From contig NZ_JAFCKW010000014.1 of NCBI RefSeq assembly GCF_018129965.1, positions 62,001 through 126,000 of the forward strand: DNA of 64,000 bases, read 5' to 3'. The notes beneath the pieces are model-generated. The model was not told where the DNA came from. It did not search any database and worked only from the letters and a program-made list of their open reading frames with translations. A program made the translations under genes and the position numbers. Positions 8,666-17,092 of this stretch are shown piece after piece. The stretch comes from Bradyrhizobium diazoefficiens (GTDB lineage Bacteria > Pseudomonadota > Alphaproteobacteria > Rhizobiales > Xanthobacteraceae). The first letter of the stretch is position 1. Each line of letters starts with the position of its first letter.

Positions 8666-9883
8666 CTAGTCTCTAAGGCTCGTCGGCACGCCGCTCATCA
8701 GCGTCGATGTGGCGGCGTTGGCCAGGATACGGTCGTTGTTGATCATGATCGGAGACGACAGCACGTCGCGCAGATGACGGCCCATGGTGAACTCGCCATC
8801 GTTGCGGTAACCGGAAAGACCTGCGGTGCGCATCGCGTGCATCACGGTCTCGACCGCGAGTTCGGAAGCCTGCACCTTCAGCAGCGTGATCGAGGACTGA
8901 AAGTCGAGCGAGCTCAGAGCCCGCTCGTCGTGCTCGACGCGAGCGAACGCATCGAGATTGGCCGAGATCAGCGCGCGCAGCTTGGACAGCGACATCCTGG
9001 CGGCGGTGAAATGCGCGGCCGCCGGCGGCATCTGACCGCCGGAGCTGCGGGCCGCCTTGCGGATGAAGGCCTGCGCGCGCTCCACCGAGGCTGCGGCGAT
9101 GCCGGCCCAGGCCGAGGACCAGCACAGATGGGCGAACGGCGTCATGGTCTGGGCGTGGATCCTGTCATAGGATTCCGGGAAGACGCGGTCGGCGGCGCAG
9201 TCGACCTTGAGCTCGAAACCGGTCGAGCAGGTGCCGCGCATGCCGAGCGTTTCCCAGCCCTGTGTCCGCTTCAGCGAATAATCGTCCTTGGCGAGCGCCA
9301 GCAGCACCTGGTCGGAGGCGGCGGCATCGGTGGCGCGGCGCGCGATGGTGACGAGGCCGTCGGCCTCGGCGCCGTAGGAGATCACGGTGGCGTCGCGGAC
9401 CAGCGAGACGGTGTCGCCGGCGACATCGACGGCGGCCGCGCTGGCGCGGATGTTGCCGCCGTTCTGGCCTTCGGTGGTGGAGGAGGCCAGCAGCCACTGG
9501 TCGCGGGCGACCCGGCGCATCATGGTTTCCATCCAGGGAACGCCATGGCCGTGCCTGACGATGCAGGCCACCTTGGTCTGGTGCATGGCATAGACCATCG
9601 CGGTCGAGGCGCAGGCGCGCCCGAGCGTATAGCAGATGTCGGTGACGTCGTGGATCGAGGCGCCAAAGCCGCCGAACTCGACCGGGATCATGACGCCGAG
9701 CAGCTTCTGCTCGCGGGCGGCGTCGAAGGCCTTGTGGGGGAAGCGAGCTTCGCGATCGACGGCGTTGGCGTCGGCCGCCGCCACGGTGGCGGTTCGGGCG
9801 GCGCGCTGGACGAGGGAGGGGCCCTGCTCGAGAAAACCCGTCTGCGTTTCGTCGACAGTAAGGACTGCTTCACGCACGTTCAT
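8666..9883 (-). CDS. Acyl-CoA-dehydrogenase-like flavoprotein, likely acting on carrier-bound aminoacyl
   Basis: 405 residues with the three-part acyl-CoA dehydrogenase layout: a helical N-domain (LLGVMIPVEFGGFGASIHDV), a middle beta domain (STTEGQNGGNIR, GWETLGMRGTCSTGFEL) and a C-terminal helical bundle (LSGYRNDGEFTMGRHLRD). The loop that normally carries the catalytic Glu (YEGTSEI type) reads IMINNDRI at about 379-386, so the usual base appears absent. First gene of the operon with the carrier-protein ligase 65 bases downstream. By analogy with flavoproteins that oxidise prolyl groups on carrier proteins, it may oxidise the loaded amino acid; that is inference. Family membership is secure, substrate is not. 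Confidence 0.82.
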   Translation of the reverse strand: MNVREAVLTVDETQTGFLEQGPSLVQRAARTATVAAADANAVDREARFPHKAFDAAREQKLLGVMIPVEFGGFGASIHDVTDICYTLGRACASTAMVYAMHQTKVACIVRHGHGVPWMETMMRRVARDQWLLASSTTEGQNGGNIRASAAAVDVAGDTVSLVRDATVISYGAEADGLVTIARRATDAAASDQVLLALAKDDYSLKRTQGWETLGMRGTCSTGFELKVDCAADRVFPESYDRIHAQTMTPFAHLCWSSAWAGIAAASVERAQAFIRKAARSSGGQMPPAAAHFTAARMSLSKLRALISANLDAFARVEHDERALSSLDFQSSITLLKVQASELAVETVMHAMRTAGLSGYRNDGEFTMGRHLRDVLSSPIMINNDRILANAATSTLMSGVPTSLRD

Positions 9884-10239
9884 ACTCGTCCGCCTCCGGT
9901 TTGTCGTTCAGGATCGCCGGCATCATTTGCGATGCGCGTCAGCGATCCTCCGACCATCTTTGCTTGGGAGAGAAGGCTAGGGATTTAATTCAAATTCGTC
10001 GATGAAATTGAGGGTAAACGAACTGCAATTCGGGCTGAACAGTTAAGGCCCGGTTGTTTGCATCCTCAAAAATCAGGGTGTCGCGTTAGGGTTCTGGAAG
10101 AAGCCCGAATTCCAGACAATCTGAGTCATCGTTTACTAAGAAACCTGAAGTAATAATGGGAACCATTGCGAGTTCGGCCCGTCGTGCCCATCGTACCGGG
10201 CAACCGGTCCGCTTTTGACAGATAGATGGGAATTGGCCG
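9884..10239. promoter_or_regulatory. Divergent promoter region of the aminoacyl-carrier-protein system
   Basis: 356 bases without a gene between the divergent flavoprotein operon and the carrier-protein gene. The stretch from about 9980 to 10160 is clearly more AT-rich than its surroundings (TTTAATTCAAATT, GTTTACTAAGAAA, GTAATAATGGGAACC), as expected for a two-way promoter. TTGACA at 10215-10220 is too close to the ATG at 10240 to serve that gene. I could not define a firm -35/-10 pair or operator. Confidence 0.45.
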
Positions 10240-10512
10240 ATGCAGGCTTTCGATACCGACGTGCGCAATCGCATCATCAAGCTGGTGAAGGGTATCCTCG
10301 CGCAGAACTCGCTCGCCGCCGACGTAACGCCTGGCGCGAAGCTGGTCGATGTCGGCCTGACCTCGATGGACATGGTCAATCTGATGCTCGGCGTCGAAGC
10401 CGAGTTCGATTTCACCATTCCGCAGTCCGAGATCACGCCGGAGAATTTCCAGTCCGTCGAGACGCTGGAGCGCATGGTCGCAACCCAGCTGCAGCCGGCG
10501 ACCGCTGCCTGA
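10240..10512 (+). CDS. Aminoacyl carrier protein
   Basis: This 90-residue acidic protein has the carrier-protein fold. Helix 1 is DVRNRIIKLVKGILA, and the phosphopantetheine site is DVGLTSMDMVNLML with Ser42 as the attachment residue, where ordinary fatty-acid ACPs read DSLD. Helix III follows at PENFQSVETLERMV. The departure from the DSL motif of AcpP and the location opposite the amino acid:carrier-protein ligase operon mark it as the dedicated acceptor of that ligase. It would need activation by a phosphopantetheinyl transferase encoded elsewhere. The ATG at 10240 gives the family length; the ribosome site (GGGAATTGG) is weak. Confidence 0.9.
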   Translation: MQAFDTDVRNRIIKLVKGILAQNSLAADVTPGAKLVDVGLTSMDMVNLMLGVEAEFDFTIPQSEITPENFQSVETLERMVATQLQPATAA

Positions 10513-10677
10513 TCAAGGCTCTCTGGTGTCGCCCCTGCGAACGCAAGGACGACATCGCGCATGAAGCGCCGATTTTGCGCGCCTCATAGGTCTGTCATAC
10601 GGCGCCCCCCGTTCCAAAACCGCCTCAGAACTGGCATAGCTTAACCATGTCGCACGGAGCGAACGGGTGGAGCAGGC

Positions 10678-11553
<876 letters not shown>

Positions 11554-11571
11554 GACGAAAGGCAGAATGCC

Positions 11572-12681
11572 ATGAAGGTCGACGGCAAGCATTTCCGCAG
11601 CATCTGGCGCGAGCGCGATGGCTGGTCGGTCGGCGCGATCGACCAGCGCAGGCTGCCGCACGAGTTCGTCGTTGCGCGCCTGGCCTCGTGCGATGACGCG
11701 GCGGTCGCGATCCGCGACATGCTGGTGCGCGGTGCGCCGCTGATCGGCGCCACCGCGGCCTACGGCATGGCACTCGCGATGCGGGAGGATGCGTCCGATG
11801 CCGGCCTGAAGCGTGCCTATGACACGCTGGTCGTGGCGCGGCCGACCGCGATCAACCTGAAATGGGCGCTGGACGAGATGCGCGCCTCGCTTTCGCCGAT
11901 CGATCCAGTGGAGCGGGCTGAAGCCGCCTATGCGCGCGCCGACGAAATCGCCGAGCAGGACGTCGAGATCAATCGCGGCATCGCCGCTAACGGCCTGAAG
12001 CTGATCGAGGCGATCGTATCAAGCAAGAAGCCGGGCGATGTCGTCAACGTGCTGACCCATTGCAACGCCGGCTGGCTCGCTACCGTCGATTGGGGCACTG
12101 CGACGGCGCCGATCTATCTCGCGCATGAGCGTGGCATCAAGGTCCATGTCTGGGTCGACGAGACCCGTCCGCGCAACCAGGGCGCCTCGCTCACCGCCTG
12201 GGAGCTTGGCCATCACGGCGTGGCGCATACCGTGATCCCCGACAATACCGGCGGGCATCTGATGCAGCATGGCATGGTCGATCTCGCCATCGTCGGCACC
12301 GACCGTGTCGCGGCCAATGGCGACGTCTGCAACAAGATCGGCACCTATCTCAAGGCGCTGGCCGCGCACGACAATGGCGTGCCGTTCTATGTCGCGCTGC
12401 CGTCGCCGACGATCGATTTCGCCGTGAATGACGGTCTTCGCGATATTCCGATCGAACAGCGCAGCGGGGCGGAAGTGACCGACATGACCGGCCGTACCGC
12501 CGATGGACGGCTCGAGACTGTCAGGATCGTGCCGGACGGCTCGCCGGTGGCGAACTACGCCTTCGACGTGACCCCGGCCCGTCTCGTCACCGGCCTCATC
12601 ACCGAACGCGGTGTGCTGAAGCCCGACCGCGCCTCGCTGGCGGCGGCGTTTCCCGAGCGCATTACTGCCGCAGTGGAATAG
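11572..12681 (+). CDS. mtnA: Methylthioribose-1-phosphate isomerase
   Basis: 369 residues of the eIF2B/MtnA family. Visible signatures are RDMLVRGAPLIGATAAYGMA, LTHCNAGWLATVDWGTATA (catalytic Cys), VWVDETRPRNQGASLTAWEL and VGTDRVAANGDVCNKIGT (catalytic Asp). The enzyme converts methylthioribose-1-phosphate to methylthioribulose-1-phosphate. It follows mtnP after 18 bases with a GAAAGGCAGA-type ribosome site. The later methionine-salvage genes (mtnB, mtnC, mtnD) are not in the window, so the end of the pathway in this organism cannot be read here. Confidence 0.95.
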   Translation: MKVDGKHFRSIWRERDGWSVGAIDQRRLPHEFVVARLASCDDAAVAIRDMLVRGAPLIGATAAYGMALAMREDASDAGLKRAYDTLVVARPTAINLKWALDEMRASLSPIDPVERAEAAYARADEIAEQDVEINRGIAANGLKLIEAIVSSKKPGDVVNVLTHCNAGWLATVDWGTATAPIYLAHERGIKVHVWVDETRPRNQGASLTAWELGHHGVAHTVIPDNTGGHLMQHGMVDLAIVGTDRVAANGDVCNKIGTYLKALAAHDNGVPFYVALPSPTIDFAVNDGLRDIPIEQRSGAEVTDMTGRTADGRLETVRIVPDGSPVANYAFDVTPARLVTGLITERGVLKPDRASLAAAFPERITAAVE

Positions 12682-12689
12682 TCAGCTTT

Positions 12690-12784
12690 CGTAGGGTGGG
12701 CAAAGGCGCATCGCGCCGTGCCCACCATCTTCATGCCGCGCGGCGAGAGGTTGGTGGGCACGCTTCGCTTTGCCCCACCCTACG
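12690..12784. repeat. Palindromic intergenic repeat, family A copy 1
   Basis: Begins CGTAGGGTGGGCAAAGGCG and ends with its near reverse complement (CGCTTTGCCCCACCCTACG), so the whole 95-base unit can fold. An inner GTGCCCACCA/TTGGTGGGCAC pair is also visible. Further copies lie at 44188-44279 and 48942-49033. It sits between convergent mtnA and the HAD gene, where it could act as a bidirectional transcription stop. Confidence 0.8.
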
Positions 12785-12798
12785 GCTGTCGAAACAGC

Positions 12799-13434
12799 CT
12801 ACCCCAGCTTCAAGCCCGTCGCGGCCTCGAGCTCGGCAATGGCCTGGTTCCCGTTGGCCACCTTGATCGTGGTCATGCCCATCTCGCGCGCGGGCTTCAG
12901 ATTGACGCCGAGATCGTCGAGATAGACGCAAGCCTTCGGATCGACCTTCAACGTTTCGACCATCAGCTGGTAAATGCGCGGATCAGGCTTGCGCAGGCCG
13001 ATCTTGGCGGACTCGATGACATGGTCGAACAGCACCATCACCTCGGCGACGTAGAGCGAGCGCCCGGTCCTGCTGCCGATGGCGTTGGCGGGCAGGTTGT
13101 TGGTGATGCAGCCGGTCTTGAATTGCGTCTTGATGCGCTTGAGGGCCTCGACCATCGGAGGTCGCAGATCGCCCTGGAGCAGCGGGAGCACGTCGCGGCC
13201 GCGCACCTCCGCGCCGAGCGCGCGTGATTCTTCCGCGAACAATCGATCGAAGGTGTCCATATCGACCTCGGCCCGCTCGAACTTGGCCCAGGCGTTTTCC
13301 AGATGATTGGCGGCATTGGTGCGCCGGATGATGTCGACGGGAAGGCCGCGCTCGGCCTCGAATCGTGCGAATGCCTCGAACGGCGAGCTCGTCAGCACGC
13401 CGCCAAAATCAAAGATCACAGCCTCGATCGCCAC
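12799..13434 (-). CDS. HAD-family hydrolase (epoxide-hydrolase N-domain-like phosphatase)
   Basis: 211 residues with the four HAD motifs: nucleophile Asp in IFDFGGVLTSSPFEAF, motif II Thr in CITNNLPANA, Lys in SAKIGLRKPDPRIY, and the acidic pair in CVYLDDLGVNLKPAREMG. The DFGGVL and SAKxGxRKPDPxIY pattern resembles the phosphatase domain found at the N-terminus of mammalian soluble epoxide hydrolase and related bacterial stand-alone proteins. The likely activity is a cytosolic phosphomonoesterase; the substrate is unknown. It is transcribed alone, divergent from the serine protease gene with 110 bases between starts. Confidence 0.85.
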   Translation of the reverse strand: MAIEAVIFDFGGVLTSSPFEAFARFEAERGLPVDIIRRTNAANHLENAWAKFERAEVDMDTFDRLFAEESRALGAEVRGRDVLPLLQGDLRPPMVEALKRIKTQFKTGCITNNLPANAIGSRTGRSLYVAEVMVLFDHVIESAKIGLRKPDPRIYQLMVETLKVDPKACVYLDDLGVNLKPAREMGMTTIKVANGNQAIAELEAATGLKLG

Positions 13435-13544
13435 TATCCTGCCCTCGTCAATTCCTTTCCAAGAGCGCTAGCATGCGCTATCGGCAAGGGCCAGTCCGAA
13501 GCCGTCCTCCGCCGTCACCGTTGCTGACGCCAAACCGTGTTCCC

Positions 13545-14303
13545 ATGAAGAAGCTTGCAACTCTCGTCACAGTCACCCTGCTGCTCGCGACGCCCGCTGA
13601 TGCCATCGTCGGTGGTGGCACGCCGCAGGCGGATGGTGTTGCGCGCGCTGTCGTCACCATTGTCGGCTCGCGCGGCAATTTCTGCACCGGCAGTCTGATC
13701 GCCCCGAAGCTTGTACTCACGGTCGCTCACTGCGTGCAGCCCGGCGCGGACTACAAGATCGTCGATCGTGGCGCCGACGGTGCGCCACAATTGCTCAACG
13801 TTCGCAACGTCGCGATCCACCCGAGCTTCAGCATGCAGGCGATGCAGTCCCATCGCGCCACTGCCGATGTGGCGCTGTTGCACCTCGATATTCCACTCAA
13901 GGGAAAATCGACGGTCGCGGTCGGCGCGCCGAATATTCCAATCCAGGTCGGCAGCCGCTTCGTCATCGCCGGTATTGGCGTCACCGTGCGGGGTGATGGC
14001 AAGAGCGGCGGCACGACGCGGGTGGCCGGTCTCGTTGCAACGGGCCAGCCGGGCACGCTGCAGATTCGCCTGGTCGATCCCGTAACCAACGGTGTTCGCG
14101 ACGGAATTGGCGCCTGTACCGGCGATTCCGGTGGACCTGTGTTCGAGGACAGGCCGAACGGACCCGTGCTTGTCGGCGTCATCAGCTGGTCCACGGGGCC
14201 GAATGGTGCCGCCGGCTGCGGCGGATTGACCGGCGTCACCCCGCTCACGCTGTATCGTGACTGGATCCTGCAGACCGCACGGAGCTGGGGCGCGGCGCTG
14301 TGA
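13545..14303 (+). CDS. Secreted trypsin-like serine protease
   Basis: 252 residues from the ATG at 13545, which opens a textbook signal peptide (MKKLATLVTVTLLLATPADA); an upstream in-frame ATG at 13365 would destroy this. The cleaved protein would start IVGGGTPQ, exactly the N-terminus of activated chymotrypsin-fold proteases. The triad is visible as VLTVAHCVQ (His), ADVALLHLD (Asp) and CTGDSGGPVF (Ser). Cysteine placement (NFCTGSLI/AHC, and GACTGDSG/AGCGG) suggests disulfides, so it should work outside the cytoplasm. It is a chymotrypsin-family (S1) enzyme, not a DegP/HtrA protein, as there is no PDZ domain. No inhibitor or partner gene is adjacent. Confidence 0.9.
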   Translation: MKKLATLVTVTLLLATPADAIVGGGTPQADGVARAVVTIVGSRGNFCTGSLIAPKLVLTVAHCVQPGADYKIVDRGADGAPQLLNVRNVAIHPSFSMQAMQSHRATADVALLHLDIPLKGKSTVAVGAPNIPIQVGSRFVIAGIGVTVRGDGKSGGTTRVAGLVATGQPGTLQIRLVDPVTNGVRDGIGACTGDSGGPVFEDRPNGPVLVGVISWSTGPNGAAGCGGLTGVTPLTLYRDWILQTARSWGAAL

Positions 14304-14428
14304 TTTGACCGCGAATTGATCTATGTCATTTTGGTAGGGAAGCGGGATGGGCGACGATGCCTGTCGCGGAGGAAACGCGTCGTCCGATCAAGGGCGGCCC
14401 AAAAAACAAGCAAGGCATAGAAGCAACA

Positions 14429-15931
14429 ATGAATGTCGCTGTTCGCAGTCACGCCACGGCCAAACAGGCTTCGGAACATTTCGATGTGCTGATCGTCGGT
14501 GCCGGCATCTCCGGAATCGGCAGCGCCTATCACATCCAGAAGCAACTTCCGGGCACGAGCTACGTCATCCTGGAAACGCAGGCCACGTTCGGCGGCACCT
14601 GGAGCACGCATCGTTATCCCGGCATCCGCTCGGACAGCGACCTCCACACCTTCGGCTACAGCTTCAAGCCCTGGGTCGGCCCGCCGATCGCGACCGCGGA
14701 AGAGATCCTCGCCTACATGAACGAGGTGATCGACGACAACGACATCGCCCGGCACATCCGCTACAAGCACAAGATCAATTCAGCGAGTTGGTCGAGCGAA
14801 AAAAATCTCTGGACCATCGAGGCGGTGTCGACCGACACCGGCGAGCCGAAGACATTCACCGCCAACTTCCTCTGGATGTGTCAGGGCTATTACCGCCATT
14901 CGGAAGGCTATACGCCGGAATGGAAGGGCACTGAGAGCTTCAAGGGCCGCATCGTCCATCCGCAGACCTGGCCTGATGATCTCGATCTGTCCGGCAAGAA
15001 GGTGGTCGTGATCGGTTCGGGCGCAACCGCCGCGACGCTGGTGCCGAACATCGCGGACAAGTGCGCGCATGTCACCATGCTGCAGCGCTCGCCGACCTAT
15101 TTCCGTCTCGGCCGCAACGCCATCGAGATTGCGGAGGAACTGCGCAGGCTTCAGGTCGACGAGGCCTGGATCCACGAGATCGTCCGGCGCAAGATCCTGT
15201 TCGAGCAGGATGCGTTCACGAAGCTCTGCATCAGCAAGCCCGAACAGGTGAAGAAGGAGCTGATCGGCCAGATCAGCGCGGTGCTCGGTCCGGACTACGA
15301 CGTCGAGACGCATTTCACGCCGAGCTACCGGCCGTGGCGGCAGCGCATCGCCTTCGTGCCGGATGCAGATCTGTTCAAGGGCATCGCCAGCGGCAAGGCG
15401 TCCGTCGTGACCGACGAGATCGACTGCTTCGTCGAGAATGGGATCAAGCTCAAATCGGGCAAGATGCTGGAAGCCGATATCGTCGTCACGGCGACCGGCT
15501 TTCATCTTTCGGCCCTCGGCGATATCGCGTTCGAGATCGACGGCAAGCCGCTCGCCTTCGGCGACACCGTCACCTATCGCGGTATGATGTTCACGGGCGT
15601 GCCGAACATGGTCTGGGTGTTCGGCTATTTCCGCGCAAGCTGGACGCTGCGTGTCGATCTCGTCGCCGATTTCGTCTGCCGGCTGCTGGGCCACATGAAG
15701 GCCAAGGGCGCGAAGAAGGTCGAGGTGAAGCTGCGCGCCGAGGACCACAACATGCCGATCCTGCCCTGGATCGATCCGGAAAACTTCAATCCGGGCTACA
15801 TCATGCGCGACATGAACCTGCTCCCCAAACGCGGCGACAAGCCGGAATGGCAGCACAGCCAGGATTACTGGACCGAGAAGGACGAGATCCCGAAGACGGA
15901 TCTGGACGACAAGGCGTTCGTGTACGGGTGA
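14429..15931 (+). CDS. EthA-like flavin monooxygenase (Baeyer-Villiger type)
   Basis: 500 residues from the ATG at 14429; an in-frame ATG at 14357 would add 24 residues ahead of the fold. The FAD-binding loop is VLIVGAGISGIGSAYHIQ, followed by GGTWSTHRYPGIRSDSD. The Baeyer-Villiger fingerprint FxGxxxHxxxW is present as FKGRIVHPQTW. The NADPH loop is VVVIGSGATAATLVPNIA and the ATGF-type motif is VVTATGFHLSALG. The RYPGxRSDSD stretch and compact length place it with EthA-like enzymes that oxidise ketones and thio-compounds using NADPH and O2. It is a single gene; a palindromic repeat follows it. The substrate cannot be predicted. Confidence 0.87.
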   Translation: MNVAVRSHATAKQASEHFDVLIVGAGISGIGSAYHIQKQLPGTSYVILETQATFGGTWSTHRYPGIRSDSDLHTFGYSFKPWVGPPIATAEEILAYMNEVIDDNDIARHIRYKHKINSASWSSEKNLWTIEAVSTDTGEPKTFTANFLWMCQGYYRHSEGYTPEWKGTESFKGRIVHPQTWPDDLDLSGKKVVVIGSGATAATLVPNIADKCAHVTMLQRSPTYFRLGRNAIEIAEELRRLQVDEAWIHEIVRRKILFEQDAFTKLCISKPEQVKKELIGQISAVLGPDYDVETHFTPSYRPWRQRIAFVPDADLFKGIASGKASVVTDEIDCFVENGIKLKSGKMLEADIVVTATGFHLSALGDIAFEIDGKPLAFGDTVTYRGMMFTGVPNMVWVFGYFRASWTLRVDLVADFVCRLLGHMKAKGAKKVEVKLRAEDHNMPILPWIDPENFNPGYIMRDMNLLPKRGDKPEWQHSQDYWTEKDEIPKTDLDDKAFVYG

Positions 15932-15978
15932 GTGCGTTGTTTGCGTAAGGGGTGATAGTTGTAGCCCCACACTCCACC

Positions 15979-16118
15979 GTCGTCCCGGGACACGAAGCGA
16001 GCCCGGGACCCATACTCCCGGGGGGTGGTTTTAGGGCGAACAGGTCCCTCCGGGTCTTCGCCAAACATCTGCCTGTGGCGATGGATCCCGGATCTGCGCT
16101 TCGCTTGTCCGGGACGAC
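15979..16118. repeat. Palindromic intergenic repeat, family B copy 1
   Basis: Starts GTCGTCCCGGGACACGAAGC and ends CTTGTCCGGGACGAC, with inner TCTTCGCCAAAC. Other copies are at 54920-55065 and 62633-62764. It lies between the convergent monooxygenase and response-regulator genes; the rest of this 231-base gap shows no other feature. Confidence 0.8.
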
Positions 16119-16162
16119 AGCGCTGATTGGGTGAAGGGCGTGCCGGCTCATCGGCACAGTGA

Positions 16163-17092
16163 CTACGAGTTCCGCCGCGTCGCATTCGCTGCGATCGCCG
16201 CGGCCGCCGTCCGGTTCTCCACCCCGAGCTTGGCGTAGATCTGCTCCAGATGCTTGTCGACCGTGCGCGGGCTCAATCCCAGGATCTGCGCGATGTCGCG
16301 GTTGGTCTTGCCCTTGCTGAGCCAGGCCAACACCTCGCCTTCGCGGGTGGTGAGGCCGAGCTCGCTGGTGAATTCCGGCGGCAGCGCGGTACCGGATTCC
16401 TTCGACAGCCTCAGCAGAAACTCGTTCGGCGCGGTTTCGCCGAGGAAATAGAAGCGGAGCTGCGGATTGTCCGGCAAGGACGCGGCCTGGGACTTCGCGC
16501 TACCCTTGACCTTGGCCTGCTCCAGCCATTGCAGCAGGGACGGCGGCAGGACGAAGTCGTCGTCGGCCTGCGTACCCTGATGATCGGCCAGCAGCTTCTG
16601 CGCCTGCGGCGTCGCCCAGAGCAAATGGCCCTGGCGATTGACTGCGAACAGGAACCGGCCCGAAACGTCGAGCGCGGCCCGGGCGCTCTGGGTCAGGCGG
16701 GCGTTGCCGAGATGGACGCGGATGCGCGCCAACATCTCCTCGATGACGATCGGCTTGGTCACGTAATCGACGCCGCCCGCGTCCAGTCCGCGCACGATGT
16801 GCTCGGTTTCGGCCAGGCCCGTCATGAAGATCACGGGGACATTGGCGAGCCCCGCGTCGCGCTTCAGGCGCCGGCAGGTCTCGAACCCGTCAATGCCGGG
16901 CATCACGGCATCGAGCAGCACGATGTCGGGCGTGATCTGATCGACGATGCGCATCGCGCTCGCGCCGTCGAGCGCCACCATGACCGTCATGCCGGCGCCG
17001 TCCAGCGCGTCGGTCAAGAGCCGCAGCGTTTCGGGCGAATCGTCGACCACCAGCGCGACGTCGCGCTTTTTCGGCTCAGTGCTCATACGCAT
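16163..17092 (-). CDS. LuxR/NarL-type response regulator
   Basis: 309 residues; the start is at 17092 or 17086 (MSTEPKKRD), overlapping the end of the kinase gene by about 11-17 bases, so the pair is co-transcribed. A receiver domain occupies about 10-130 with the acidic pocket VVDDSP, phospho-acceptor Asp61 in VLLDAVMPG, Thr in IFMTG and Lys in YVTKP. A PAS-like middle (GRFLFAVNRQGHLLWATPQA) precedes a C-terminal LuxR helix-turn-helix (LTTREGEVLAWLSKGKTNRD, then LGLSPRTVDKHLEQIYAKLG). It should bind DNA when phosphorylated by its partner. The divergent urea/amide genes are the obvious targets, but no binding site is proven. Confidence 0.93.
   Translation of the reverse strand: MRMSTEPKKRDVALVVDDSPETLRLLTDALDGAGMTVMVALDGASAMRIVDQITPDIVLLDAVMPGIDGFETCRRLKRDAGLANVPVIFMTGLAETEHIVRGLDAGGVDYVTKPIVIEEMLARIRVHLGNARLTQSARAALDVSGRFLFAVNRQGHLLWATPQAQKLLADHQGTQADDDFVLPPSLLQWLEQAKVKGSAKSQAASLPDNPQLRFYFLGETAPNEFLLRLSKESGTALPPEFTSELGLTTREGEVLAWLSKGKTNRDIAQILGLSPRTVDKHLEQIYAKLGVENRTAAAAIAANATRRNS

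Noticed and set aside
10215..10220. TTGACA as a -35 box for the carrier-protein gene
   Set aside because: A matching -10 would fall inside the coding region, so it cannot serve this gene.
6707..10512. A tRNA-synthetase or translation role for the class II aaRS-like gene
   Set aside because: It lacks the tRNA-binding arm, is only 326 residues long, and matches the zinc-site spacing of carrier-protein ligases with the carrier gene adjacent.
10086..10562. A 158-codon minus-strand frame across the carrier-protein gene
   Set aside because: It is antisense to the carrier protein with its Ser42 motif and has no recognisable fold.
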